From: Blastocatellia bacterium | GTDB taxonomy: Bacteria > Acidobacteriota > Blastocatellia > Chloracidobacteriales > JADJPF01 | Length of the DNA stretch: 6,295 nucleotides | Reading direction: 5' to 3' | Assembly (NCBI GenBank): GCA_023265235.1 | Contig: JAHFUF010000319.1 | Span: 1 to 6,295 of the forward strand | Shown: positions 1 to 5,370 of the stretch, piece after piece | How the letters are laid out: each line of letters starts with the position of its first letter | Position numbering within the stretch: position 1 is the first letter of the stretch | Position numbers and translations under genes: made by a program | The notes under the pieces: generated by a model | Databases searched by the model: none | Seen by the model: the letters and a program-made list of their open reading frames with translations, nothing else | Told to the model about the DNA's origin: nothing

Positions 1-605
1 TAAGAGATTTAATCGTTCAACGCCTAACAGACTTATTAGGAGAAAATTTCCGCTCTGTCGATGAACTTACTGCAAACTATAACGAACTAGCTATTGCAAC
101 TAAGGCTCAAGCTGTAGATGATTTTGCTAAACAAGGTTTAGAGTTAGTTGATTTAATCGTTGGCTCAATTACTTTGCCAGAAGAAGTACAAAAGCGTATT
201 GATGAAGGTGCAGGAATGCGTGCTATAGGTGATATGCATAATTATATGCAATATCAATCTGCTCAAGCTATGCGTGATGCAGCTAAACAACCTGGTTCAG
301 GAGCAGGTGAAGGAATGGGATTGGGTTTAGGTTTTGGTATGGGACAAGTAATGGCACAAAATATGCAAAAACCTTATCAACAACAGCAACAACCTCCTTA
401 TCAACAGTCACCCCAACCAACACAACAACCGCAAGCATCCCTTATAACAACAGTAAGCTGTCCTAAGTGTCAATCTTCTAATGCTCAAGGGGCAAAATTC
501 TGTGCTGAATGTGGCACAAACCTTTTACCAAAGGCTTGCTCTCGTTGCAATCAACCTCTAAACCCAGGGGCAAAATTTTGTTCCGAATGCGGAAACCCAT
601 CATAA
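1..605 (+). CDS. SPFH/YdjI-like protein with C-terminal double zinc ribbon (3' end only)
   Basis: The reading frame is open from the first bases of the window (first whole codon at 3), so this is the C-terminal part of a longer protein; the TTG at 174 lies inside the frame and is not a credible start. About 200 residues are visible. They begin with a helical stretch (RDLIVQRLTDLLGENF) and continue to an 'AGMRAIGDMHNYMQYQSAQAMRDAA' type segment. Next comes a Gly/Met-rich stretch (GAGEGMGLGLGFGMGQ) and a Gln/Pro-rich linker. Two zinc ribbons end the protein, each made of paired CxxC motifs: CPKC/CAEC and CSRC/CSEC. This order matches the COG4260 family (B. subtilis YdjI, often annotated 'virion core protein'), where an N-terminal SPFH/band-7 domain precedes a Gly/Met-rich hinge and zinc ribbon. 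Family members are thought to act as membrane-associated scaffolds in envelope stress. The SPFH domain itself lies outside the window, so the assignment rests on the tail architecture. Confidence 0.75.
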   Translation, partial: RDLIVQRLTDLLGENFRSVDELTANYNELAIATKAQAVDDFAKQGLELVDLIVGSITLPEEVQKRIDEGAGMRAIGDMHNYMQYQSAQAMRDAAKQPGSGAGEGMGLGLGFGMGQVMAQNMQKPYQQQQQPPYQQSPQPTQQPQASLITTVSCPKCQSSNAQGAKFCAECGTNLLPKACSRCNQPLNPGAKFCSECGNPS

Positions 606-608
606 TGT

Positions 609-634
609 AGGGGCAGACCTATGTGTCTGCCCTT
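609..634. repeat. Palindromic repeat copy 1 (GGGGCAGAC family), possible terminator
   Basis: GGGCAGAC at 611-618 pairs perfectly with GTCTGCCC at 625-632 around a 6-base loop (CTATGT). A G-T pair and an A-T pair extend the stem to 609-634. It sits just after the stop of the SPFH-type gene and is followed by a short T-rich stretch (TTCTTTT), so it could also end that transcript. A second copy with the same GTAGGGGCA start, same loop length and same orientation lies at 1264-1297. Confidence 0.8.
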
Positions 635-649
635 CTTTAGAATAAATAA

Positions 650-677
650 TTTACAAAACGAATTCCATGTATATATT
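650..677 (+). promoter_or_regulatory. Candidate sigma70-type promoter for the thioredoxin gene
   Basis: TTTACA (650-655) and TATATT (672-677) each match five of six bases of the -35 and -10 consensus, with a 16-base spacer. They lie about 30 bases ahead of the start codon and after the palindrome that closes the upstream gene. The DNA is AT-rich, so chance matches are likely; this is a prediction only. Confidence 0.35.
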
Positions 678-708
678 AAATTATTATTTTAGTTAAGCTA
701 GGAGCTTT

Positions 709-1254
709 ATGGAAAAAAATAAATCTGATAGAAATTTTATGATTGTGCTTGCCTTAATAGTACTATTAGCAATTACTGCTATATCTTGGAAGCCTGAGTC
801 TACTGAGGCTAAGCTTGCACCTAAAACTAGTAGTACTGCTAAAAAAACACCTCCAGATTTTTCTGTTACTTCATTAACTGGTGAGAGTCTTTCTCTTAGC
901 AAGTTTAAAGGTAGGGTAGTACTACTTGATTTTTGGGCTACTTGGTGTGGGCCATGTCGTCAAGAAATGCCTGCTATAAAGAAAATTTGGGATAAACACA
1001 AAAGCAACAATTTCACTATCATTGGTATTAGTTTAGATATGGATCGTGAACCACTAGATAACTACTTAAAGACTAAAGACATAACCTGGCCCCAATATTA
1101 TGATGGACTTGGTTGGAGAAACAAAGTAGCTAGATTATATGGAGTCACTGGTATTCCATTTAGCCTTCTATTAGACAAAAATGGTGAAGTCGCTGGTGTT
1201 GGGTTAAGAGGTCAAAGTTTGGCTGACAAAATAGACGAATTAGTAGCTAAGTAA
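709..1254 (+). CDS. Membrane-anchored TlpA/ResA-like thiol-disulfide oxidoreductase
   Basis: This is a 181-residue thioredoxin-fold protein that probably reduces or exchanges disulfides outside the cytoplasmic membrane, as in cytochrome c maturation or redox protection of exported proteins. Residues 10-27 form one hydrophobic segment after a charged N-terminus (MEKNKSDRN). This fits an uncleaved anchor or signal peptide, and a Ser/Thr/Lys-rich linker follows to about residue 48. The AhpC/TSA-Redoxin-type domain begins at 'PPDFSVTSLTGESLSLSKFKG'. The active site is W79-C80-G81-P82-C83 within 'FWATWCGPCRQEMP', and the cis-proline is P150 in 'VTGIPFSLLLDKNG'. The start is supported by AGGAG at 700-704, four bases upstream. 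The gene stands alone between two copies of a palindromic repeat, with no cytochrome-biogenesis gene beside it, so the substrate is unknown. The fold and CxxC call are firm; the exact subfamily is not. Confidence 0.93.
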   Translation: MEKNKSDRNFMIVLALIVLLAITAISWKPESTEAKLAPKTSSTAKKTPPDFSVTSLTGESLSLSKFKGRVVLLDFWATWCGPCRQEMPAIKKIWDKHKSNNFTIIGISLDMDREPLDNYLKTKDITWPQYYDGLGWRNKVARLYGVTGIPFSLLLDKNGEVAGVGLRGQSLADKIDELVAK

Positions 1255-1263
1255 TTTATTATA

Positions 1264-1297
1264 AAGTAGGGGCAAACACGTAAGTCTGTCCCTACTT
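1264..1297. repeat. Palindromic repeat copy 2, likely bidirectional terminator
   Basis: AAGTAGGGGCAAAC (1264-1277) pairs with GTCTGTCCCTACTT (1284-1297) around a 6-base loop (ACGTAA), giving a 14-position stem with one G-T pair and one A-C mismatch. It lies between the convergent thioredoxin gene (stop at 1254) and the small membrane protein gene (stop at 1301), so it is well placed to end transcription from both sides. A T-run at 1304-1309 follows on the plus strand. The left arm (GTAGGGGCAAAC) differs from copy 1 (GTAGGGGCAGAC) at one base. Confidence 0.8.
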
Positions 1298-1300
1298 AAA

Positions 1301-1507
1301 CTATTTTTTCACGAATTTTTTCTGATTATTACCACGCAGTCGGCGAGTAACTCTATGCAAGGTAAGCAAAATAGTACCAACAATAATGGCAGGAACAGCT
1401 ATTCGCAAGACTAGAAAAAGAGAACCTTTAGGAATCTTTGCTATAAGCAAAATGACTAGGATAAGCAAAACAGTTCGTACTATCCTATTATAAAGATTAG
1501 GTTTCAT
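1301..1507 (-). CDS. Small two-helix membrane protein, unknown function
   Basis: This is a 68-residue predicted protein that I do not recognise. It has a short basic N-terminus (MKPNLYNRIVR), two strongly hydrophobic segments (about residues 12-25 and 30-50) and a basic C-terminal tail (HRVTRRLRGNNQKKFVKK). By the positive-inside rule, both ends would face the cytoplasm. It lies 49 bases downstream of the biliverdin-reductase-like gene on the same strand, so it may be its last operon partner, and it ends right at a palindromic repeat. No clear Shine-Dalgarno sequence precedes the ATG. Its conventional topology and the lack of any competing gene here favour it being real, but AT-rich DNA can produce such hydrophobic frames by chance. 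Confidence 0.5.
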   Translation of the reverse strand: MKPNLYNRIVRTVLLILVILLIAKIPKGSLFLVLRIAVPAIIVGTILLTLHRVTRRLRGNNQKKFVKK

Positions 1508-1556
1508 AAAAATTTCTATACAAATTACAATTTATTGATATTTCTTTGATGTTTCT

Positions 1557-2522
1557 TCATAGATTTTTAAGCTCAACTTGTTGCGCGTTGTGGCAGGAAA
1601 GTTCCGCCGCCGTAGCAAGTTTTGCTAAAGAATAAACATGTTCTAAAGAAACATAGCTTCTTCTTCCATCTTGGACTTGCTTTAGGAAATTGTCTATATC
1701 TTTGCCAAATAAACCAGTGAATGTAGCTATTGGTAATGGGTCTGACCTATTTTGTAAATAAAGTGTCACTTGTTCATGTTTTTCCGCCACTAATTGCCCT
1801 GTTGTACCTATTACTGACAATTGGCTACTAACAGAAAGGGTTTCTAGGCCTTGCCCATCGATAAGTTGCGCTATTATGCCGTTTTCAAACCCTATTTGTG
1901 CGGTAGTAATACGACCAGCAAATTTACTTTCTTCCAAGTTAAGTAATTTTTCATTTGCAATAATCCAGCTAGCTGGGCCAGCTAATCGAATTAATCTGCT
2001 CAATACAGCTGCATGAATAAAAAAAGACGAGCCAGACGTTTTATCAAAAGTCCAGTCCATATCAGTAGCTTGACGGTTACTTAAATTTGTCCAAGAAATA
2101 TTTAGTATCAAGTCGATTTGAGGTAACGCCGCCATTAAGGTATTAAACCAGGGTGAGAGTAGCTCAATATGCTCTACATGTAGGATTAATTTTTTGCTTT
2201 CTGCCAAACCAATCAACTTTTTTGTGTCAGCCAAAGAAATAGCTAGAGGGTAATCAACACTAACATGTTTACCTAGTTGTAAAGCAACTTCACACATTTG
2301 TGCATGAAATTGATTAAGCGAACAAATCATTATTGCATCAGCTTCGCTAATCAAGCTTTGCCAATCGGTAGTAGCGATTGCTCCAATAGGATCTGCTAGC
2401 TTTTTAGCACGCTCTAAATTACTAGAGGCAACTCCTATTACTACTGCATCTTTTCTTAGATTTAACTCTCGTATACGAGCATTAGCAACTCTTCCTGATC
2501 CTAGAATGGCAATTCTAATCAT
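1557..2522 (-). CDS. Gfo/Idh/MocA-family oxidoreductase, biliverdin reductase-like
   Basis: This is a 321-residue NAD(P)-dependent oxidoreductase. The N-terminal Rossmann fold is shown by 'IAILGSGRVANARI' (G8, G10, A13). The usual Gfo/Idh/MocA 'EKP' motif is replaced by D90-Y91-P92 in 'GKHVSVDYPLA'. The C-terminal domain starts near 'LILHVEHIELL' (113-122). From memory, several stretches resemble cyanobacterial biliverdin reductase BvdR: 'GKHV..(E/D)YPLA', 'LLHVEHIELL', a 'WT(Y/F)' stretch followed by 'AALSRISR'-like 'AAVLSRLIR' (S175, R176, R179), and near the end 'GLFxxD...YVxLE'. The 'EH(V/I)ELL' motif also occurs in mammalian BVRA. The length suits that family. A biliverdin reductase would reduce the central methine bridge of biliverdin to make bilirubin. 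No heme oxygenase or other bilin gene is nearby, so a related dehydrogenase with another substrate remains possible. No strong ribosome site precedes the ATG. The superfamily is near certain; the specific activity is an inference. Confidence 0.85.
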   Translation of the reverse strand: MIRIAILGSGRVANARIRELNLRKDAVVIGVASSNLERAKKLADPIGAIATTDWQSLISEADAIMICSLNQFHAQMCEVALQLGKHVSVDYPLAISLADTKKLIGLAESKKLILHVEHIELLSPWFNTLMAALPQIDLILNISWTNLSNRQATDMDWTFDKTSGSSFFIHAAVLSRLIRLAGPASWIIANEKLLNLEESKFAGRITTAQIGFENGIIAQLIDGQGLETLSVSSQLSVIGTTGQLVAEKHEQVTLYLQNRSDPLPIATFTGLFGKDIDNFLKQVQDGRRSYVSLEHVYSLAKLATAAELSCHNAQQVELKNL

Positions 2523-2732
2523 AAATTTTTATGTTAATTTCAATTATCAAGAAATTAAAACTAATACCCTTCCTAGCTATCTATAAGCAATATTTTTTAT
2601 ACCTACTTGCCAAGATAATAAAGAAATCATTAACCGTCAATCAATTAAACCTATTAAGCCACGATCAAGAAAGTTTCCCTTTGTAAATAATTCAGTAATG
2701 GAAGTTAAAAAATAGGATTACCTGATTAAGCG

Positions 2733-3194
2733 TTATTCTTGAGGTTTTAATTTTAGGTACTTTATTTTTTGCTTACGAAAAACGACTAGATCGCTAACTA
2801 AAAAATTGATTGTTGAACAACTAGCAATAGCTAGTAGGTTTGCTAGTATAATTGGTAAATGAATTGTTCCAACAAATAGTTTCATTAAGAGTAAATTACC
2901 AATTAGAGACACCATTCCTGTTGTACTGTTAAATTTTACTAAACGAGACAATCTATCAGAAGTTTTGTTAGAACTAACTGTTCGCTCTTGCCAAGTCCAA
3001 TGTTCATGCCAAAAAAAGTTATGGGCTATAGTTATCTCTACTGCTATAACTGTAGCTACAAGATAACCTACACCTATAGCAGTAAAGCATTTTAATAAAC
3101 AAAGCTGGAGAATTACGCCTAATAGCCCTACTATGTTGAATTTACACCAATGCCGTGTCCAAGTGAATTTATTATTAGCCAATAGCTTGAGCAT
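2733..3194 (-). CDS. GtrA-like family membrane protein
   Basis: This is a 153-residue protein with four predicted membrane helices (about 20-38, 42-59, 90-108 and 113-137), the size and topology of the GtrA family (PF04138). Typical family marks are the N-terminal 'KFNIVGLLGVILQ' segment, the aromatic 'HNFFWHEHWTW' after helix 2 and the closing 'INFLVSDLVVFRK'. GtrA proteins are thought to move or help process polyprenyl-phosphate-linked sugars across the cytoplasmic membrane for surface glycan modification. The ATG overlaps the TAA stop of the upstream CDP-alcohol phosphatidyltransferase by one base (TAATG), with a strong AAGGAG eight bases upstream, so the two are almost certainly co-transcribed and translationally coupled. 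No glycosyltransferase adjoins it, so a role in handling the product of the coupled lipid enzyme is an inference. Confidence 0.85.
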   Translation of the reverse strand: MLKLLANNKFTWTRHWCKFNIVGLLGVILQLCLLKCFTAIGVGYLVATVIAVEITIAHNFFWHEHWTWQERTVSSNKTSDRLSRLVKFNSTTGMVSLIGNLLLMKLFVGTIHLPIILANLLAIASCSTINFLVSDLVVFRKQKIKYLKLKPQE

Positions 3195-3919
3195 TAAACT
3201 CGCTCCTTTTCATAAAGAGTTTTTGTGTTTTTAAGGCTTGAGACAACTAGCATTGCTCCCATTCCAACAATGCTAACAACCCCACCAACGTCATAAAGTA
3301 AATATTTTTGACCCAGTAAATTACAATACTTAAACTTAAATAAAGCTAGGTTGCCTATTGCAAGCAAAATCCGTAACTCTGTAGGGCTGAACTTCCAAAA
3401 AGAAATTGAAAATACATTTAATGAGTAAGCAGCTAGGTATGAATTAATAGAAAGCATAAAGTAGACAATTAAAACCCCTAATCCGACTCTTTCTGAAATA
3501 AAACCAGACATTATCAGACCGACCATTAAAAATAATGTTCCAAAAGTATCAATCATATGATCTACATAGAAACCATACTTAGGGCGTTGTTTGTTGCGAA
3601 AACGAGCTAATGTCCCATCTAGGCTATCGCCAAACCAATTTAGTGCTAGACAAAAATTAACTAGGTGTAAAAATTGAATATTTCCTTTACTAAAAAAATA
3701 CCCTACTCCAGCTAGTAACATTGCCAACAACCCTAGTATTGAAAGGTGATCAGGGCTTACCCAAGTGGGAAGGCGTTTAACTAACCATCGCAAAGCGATT
3801 TGTTCTAAAGGCGAAAGAATACTAGTTTGTTCGCGTTTAGTATCCTTAGATTTATTTACTGTAGGGCTATTGTTTTCAACAACAGGTTTAGTAGGTAAAA
3901 AAGTACTTTCTATGTTCAT
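3194..3919 (-). CDS. CDP-alcohol phosphatidyltransferase family protein
   Basis: This is a 241-residue integral membrane enzyme expected to transfer a phosphatidyl or similar phospho-lipid group from a CDP-alcohol to an acceptor alcohol. The family signature is visible: D98-x2-D101-G102-x2-A105-R106, then G116-x3-D120-x3-D124. The four aspartates bind the divalent metals and CDP. The AR-to-G spacing is nine residues rather than the eight usual in PgsA-type enzymes. About six hydrophobic segments follow a roughly 35-residue polar, Ser/Thr/Lys-rich N-terminal tail, which is longer than usual. The remark 'DSLDGTLAR...YGFYVDH' fits a subgroup of uncharacterised bacterial members rather than clear PgsA or PssA, so the acceptor is unknown. 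The start has AAGGAG at 3932-3937, twelve bases upstream. It is the first gene of the minus-strand block and overlaps the GtrA-like gene. Confidence 0.9.
   Translation of the reverse strand: MNIESTFLPTKPVVENNSPTVNKSKDTKREQTSILSPLEQIALRWLVKRLPTWVSPDHLSILGLLAMLLAGVGYFFSKGNIQFLHLVNFCLALNWFGDSLDGTLARFRNKQRPKYGFYVDHMIDTFGTLFLMVGLIMSGFISERVGLGVLIVYFMLSINSYLAAYSLNVFSISFWKFSPTELRILLAIGNLALFKFKYCNLLGQKYLLYDVGGVVSIVGMGAMLVVSSLKNTKTLYEKERV
3203..3208 (-). promoter_or_regulatory. Strong ribosome binding site for the GtrA-like gene
   Basis: AAGGAG on the minus strand lies inside the last codons of the CDP-alcohol phosphatidyltransferase gene, eight bases before the GtrA ATG. It fixes the start that makes the one-base TAATG overlap and supports coupled translation of the two membrane proteins. 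Confidence 0.75.
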
Positions 3920-3974
3920 AAAATAAAGCTTCTCCTTAGGAATAAACCAAAATGGTATGTTCAGGTTTTAAGGT

Positions 3975-4003
3975 TTTGTAATGCGCCCTAAGAACGCAGT
4001 CAA
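3975..4003 (-). promoter_or_regulatory. Candidate promoter for the CDP-alcohol phosphatidyltransferase/GtrA operon
   Basis: Read on the minus strand, TTGACT (3998-4003) matches five of six -35 bases and TACAAA (3975-3980) matches four of six -10 bases, with the ideal 17-base spacer. It would place the transcript start around 3968, about 50 bases before the ATG. It lies in the 167-bp divergent region shared with the plus-strand dehydrogenase. I found no equally good promoter for that opposite gene. Confidence 0.4.
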
Positions 4004-4086
4004 ATTAGGTTACTTGCAGGAAAAATATTAGCTAAAATAGGCATTCTAAAATCATTATCAACTTAAAAAGACAGGCGGACAGAGTA

Positions 4087-4878
4087 ATGAGTAATAATTC
4101 AGGACGTGTTAAAGATAAAGTAGCGTTAGTTACAGGTGCTGGATCAGGAATTGGTAGAGCTACGGCAATAATGCTAGCTAATGAAGGTGCTAGAGTTGCA
4201 GTTAGTGATATCAATCTAGCCAGCGTTGAAGCTACAAGAGACGAGATTTTAGCTAATGGTGGAGAAGCAATAGCTTATCAGCAAGATGTAGTTAGCGAAG
4301 AAACATGGCAGACAATTACTGAAGAGTTACTCTTTAAGTGGGCAAAGCTAGACATTTTGGTTAATAATGCAGGTATTGCCATAACAAAAAACTGTGATGA
4401 AATGTCATTGGAAGACTGGCGAAAGGTAATGTCTATAAACCTTGATGGGGTTTTTCTAGGAACAAAACACGGTGTAATTGCGATGAAAAAAGGGGCAGGC
4501 GGTAGCATTATAAATATTTCTTCCGCAGCAGGAATTAAAGCTGTTCCGGGTGGCAGTGCTTATTGTGCTAGTAAAACTGCTGTGCAAATGCTTTCTAAAG
4601 TTGTCGCGTTAGAATGTGCTAGTAATAACATTCGCGTCAACAGTGTCTCACCTGGTGGAGTAGTTACTGCTATTTGGCAATCAACAGATTTTTGGAAAAG
4701 GCTTAAAGAAAAAGGTGGACAAGTTGACACTTTTTGGGAAGCTATGGCCAAACCCATACCAGTAAAAAGATTTGCTCAAGCAGAAGAAATTGCCCTAGCC
4801 ATTTTGTATTTGGCCTCAGACGAAAGTAGGTTTGTTACTGCTACAGACCTAGTAATTGATGGTGGCTATAGAGCATAA
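4087..4878 (+). CDS. Classical short-chain dehydrogenase/reductase (SDR), NAD-type
   Basis: This is a 263-residue cytosolic oxidoreductase of the classical SDR family, of normal length. The cofactor motif is T16-G-A-G-S-G-I-G23. D41 at the end of the second strand ('VAVSDIN') favours NAD(H) over NADP(H). N93-N94-A95-G96 is the structural NNAG motif. The catalytic tetrad is N118, S146, Y159 and K163 (YCASK). The C-terminus has the usual 'RFVTATDLVIDGGYRA' ending. The substrate loop after 'VSPGGVVTAIW' is rich in aromatic residues and lysine (about 196-220), suggesting a bulky or hydrophobic alcohol/ketone. The general pattern recalls cyclopentanol- or hydroxysteroid-dehydrogenase-like members, but the substrate cannot be read from sequence. 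The ribosome site is weak (an AGG-containing stretch, ACAGGCGGAC). The next gene begins 27 bases downstream, so it probably leads a plus-strand operon into homoserine dehydrogenase. Confidence 0.93.
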   Translation: MSNNSGRVKDKVALVTGAGSGIGRATAIMLANEGARVAVSDINLASVEATRDEILANGGEAIAYQQDVVSEETWQTITEELLFKWAKLDILVNNAGIAITKNCDEMSLEDWRKVMSINLDGVFLGTKHGVIAMKKGAGGSIINISSAAGIKAVPGGSAYCASKTAVQMLSKVVALECASNNIRVNSVSPGGVVTAIWQSTDFWKRLKEKGGQVDTFWEAMAKPIPVKRFAQAEEIALAILYLASDESRFVTATDLVIDGGYRA

Positions 4879-4905
4879 GAAGGCTAAATTTAAGTTTATC
4901 TAAAC

Positions 4906-5364
4906 ATGTATTTGAAATATTCTTTGTTATTTATTTTTGTAGGGTTGTTGTTTTTTAAACAACCTTATGTTGATTTAGCAAACACTACTGATCATTTGCT
5001 AGACGAGCTTATTGCTGCATATAAAACTGCTCATAAAAAGAAAAATTTAGAAGATGTTTTAGCACTTTATTATTGGAATGGGGTAGACGAGAGAATAAAA
5101 AATTCTGTCTCTAAAAATCACAAACGTTACTTGGATTATAAAATTGTTAAGGTCAAAGTGGCTAAAGCACCCTTGCAAGAATACAAGCCTTTTACTCTTG
5201 ATGGGGTAAGGTATAAAACCAATTTAGAAGTAACAAAAGTGTTAAAAGTAAGCTTTGAAAATACTATGGGTATTTCTGAGGTTACTATTCCTATAGGTAT
5301 AAAAGATGGTAAATACTACTTTGTAACAGCTAGACCAGATTATAGTATTGCACCAAAAAGGTAA
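4906..5364 (+). CDS. Orphan exported protein of 152 residues
   Basis: I do not recognise this gene. Residues 1-18 (MYLKYSLLFIFVGLLFFK) form a signal peptide or single anchor, with a plausible cleavage near residues 24-26 (VDLA/NTT); there is no lipobox cysteine. The mature part starts with an amphipathic helix (HLLDELIAAYKTAHKKKNLEDVLALYYWNG) and continues with predicted beta strands (YKIVKVKVAK, VRYKTNLEVTKVLKVSF, SEVTIPIGIKDGKYYFVTA). A helix with an 'AYKTAHKKKNLEDVLALY' pattern followed by a curved sheet is reminiscent of NTF2/SnoaL-like folds, but this is inference. It is basic (many Lys) and cysteine-free. It lies 27 bases after the dehydrogenase and 6 bases before homoserine dehydrogenase, so it is probably co-transcribed with both. 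No clear Shine-Dalgarno sequence lies close to its ATG, which may mean weak or coupled translation. Confidence 0.75.
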   Translation: MYLKYSLLFIFVGLLFFKQPYVDLANTTDHLLDELIAAYKTAHKKKNLEDVLALYYWNGVDERIKNSVSKNHKRYLDYKIVKVKVAKAPLQEYKPFTLDGVRYKTNLEVTKVLKVSFENTMGISEVTIPIGIKDGKYYFVTARPDYSIAPKR

Positions 5365-5370
5365 GAAATT

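Noticed and set aside
365..440. CAA-rich stretch as a repeat array
   Set aside because: It is simply the coding sequence of the Gln/Pro-rich linker, with irregular codons and no fixed repeat unit.
174..605. Start of the zinc-ribbon protein at the TTG at 174
   Set aside because: The same frame is open back to the window edge with family-like sequence upstream, and no ribosome site precedes the TTG, so the gene is truncated by the window rather than short.
693..902. Minus-strand 69-codon frame over the start of the thioredoxin gene
   Set aside because: It is antisense to the well-supported thioredoxin coding sequence and shows no family motif.
2523..2732. Possible RNA gene or riboswitch in the 210-bp gap between the GtrA-like and reductase genes
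   Set aside because: I saw no strong hairpin, tRNA-like fold or known riboswitch core; the stretch is AT-rich and without clear structure by eye.
4014..4038. TTGCAG / TAAAAT as a promoter for the dehydrogenase
   Set aside because: The spacer is only 13 bases, too short for a sigma70-type promoter.
4032..4214. Minus-strand 60-codon hydrophobic frame across the dehydrogenase start
   Set aside because: It lies antisense to the SDR cofactor-binding region; its hydrophobicity reflects the complementary Ala/Gly/Val codons.
4278..4757. Two further minus-strand frames (4278-4508 and 4560-4757) inside the dehydrogenase
   Set aside because: Both are antisense to conserved SDR motifs, with no ribosome site or recognisable domain.
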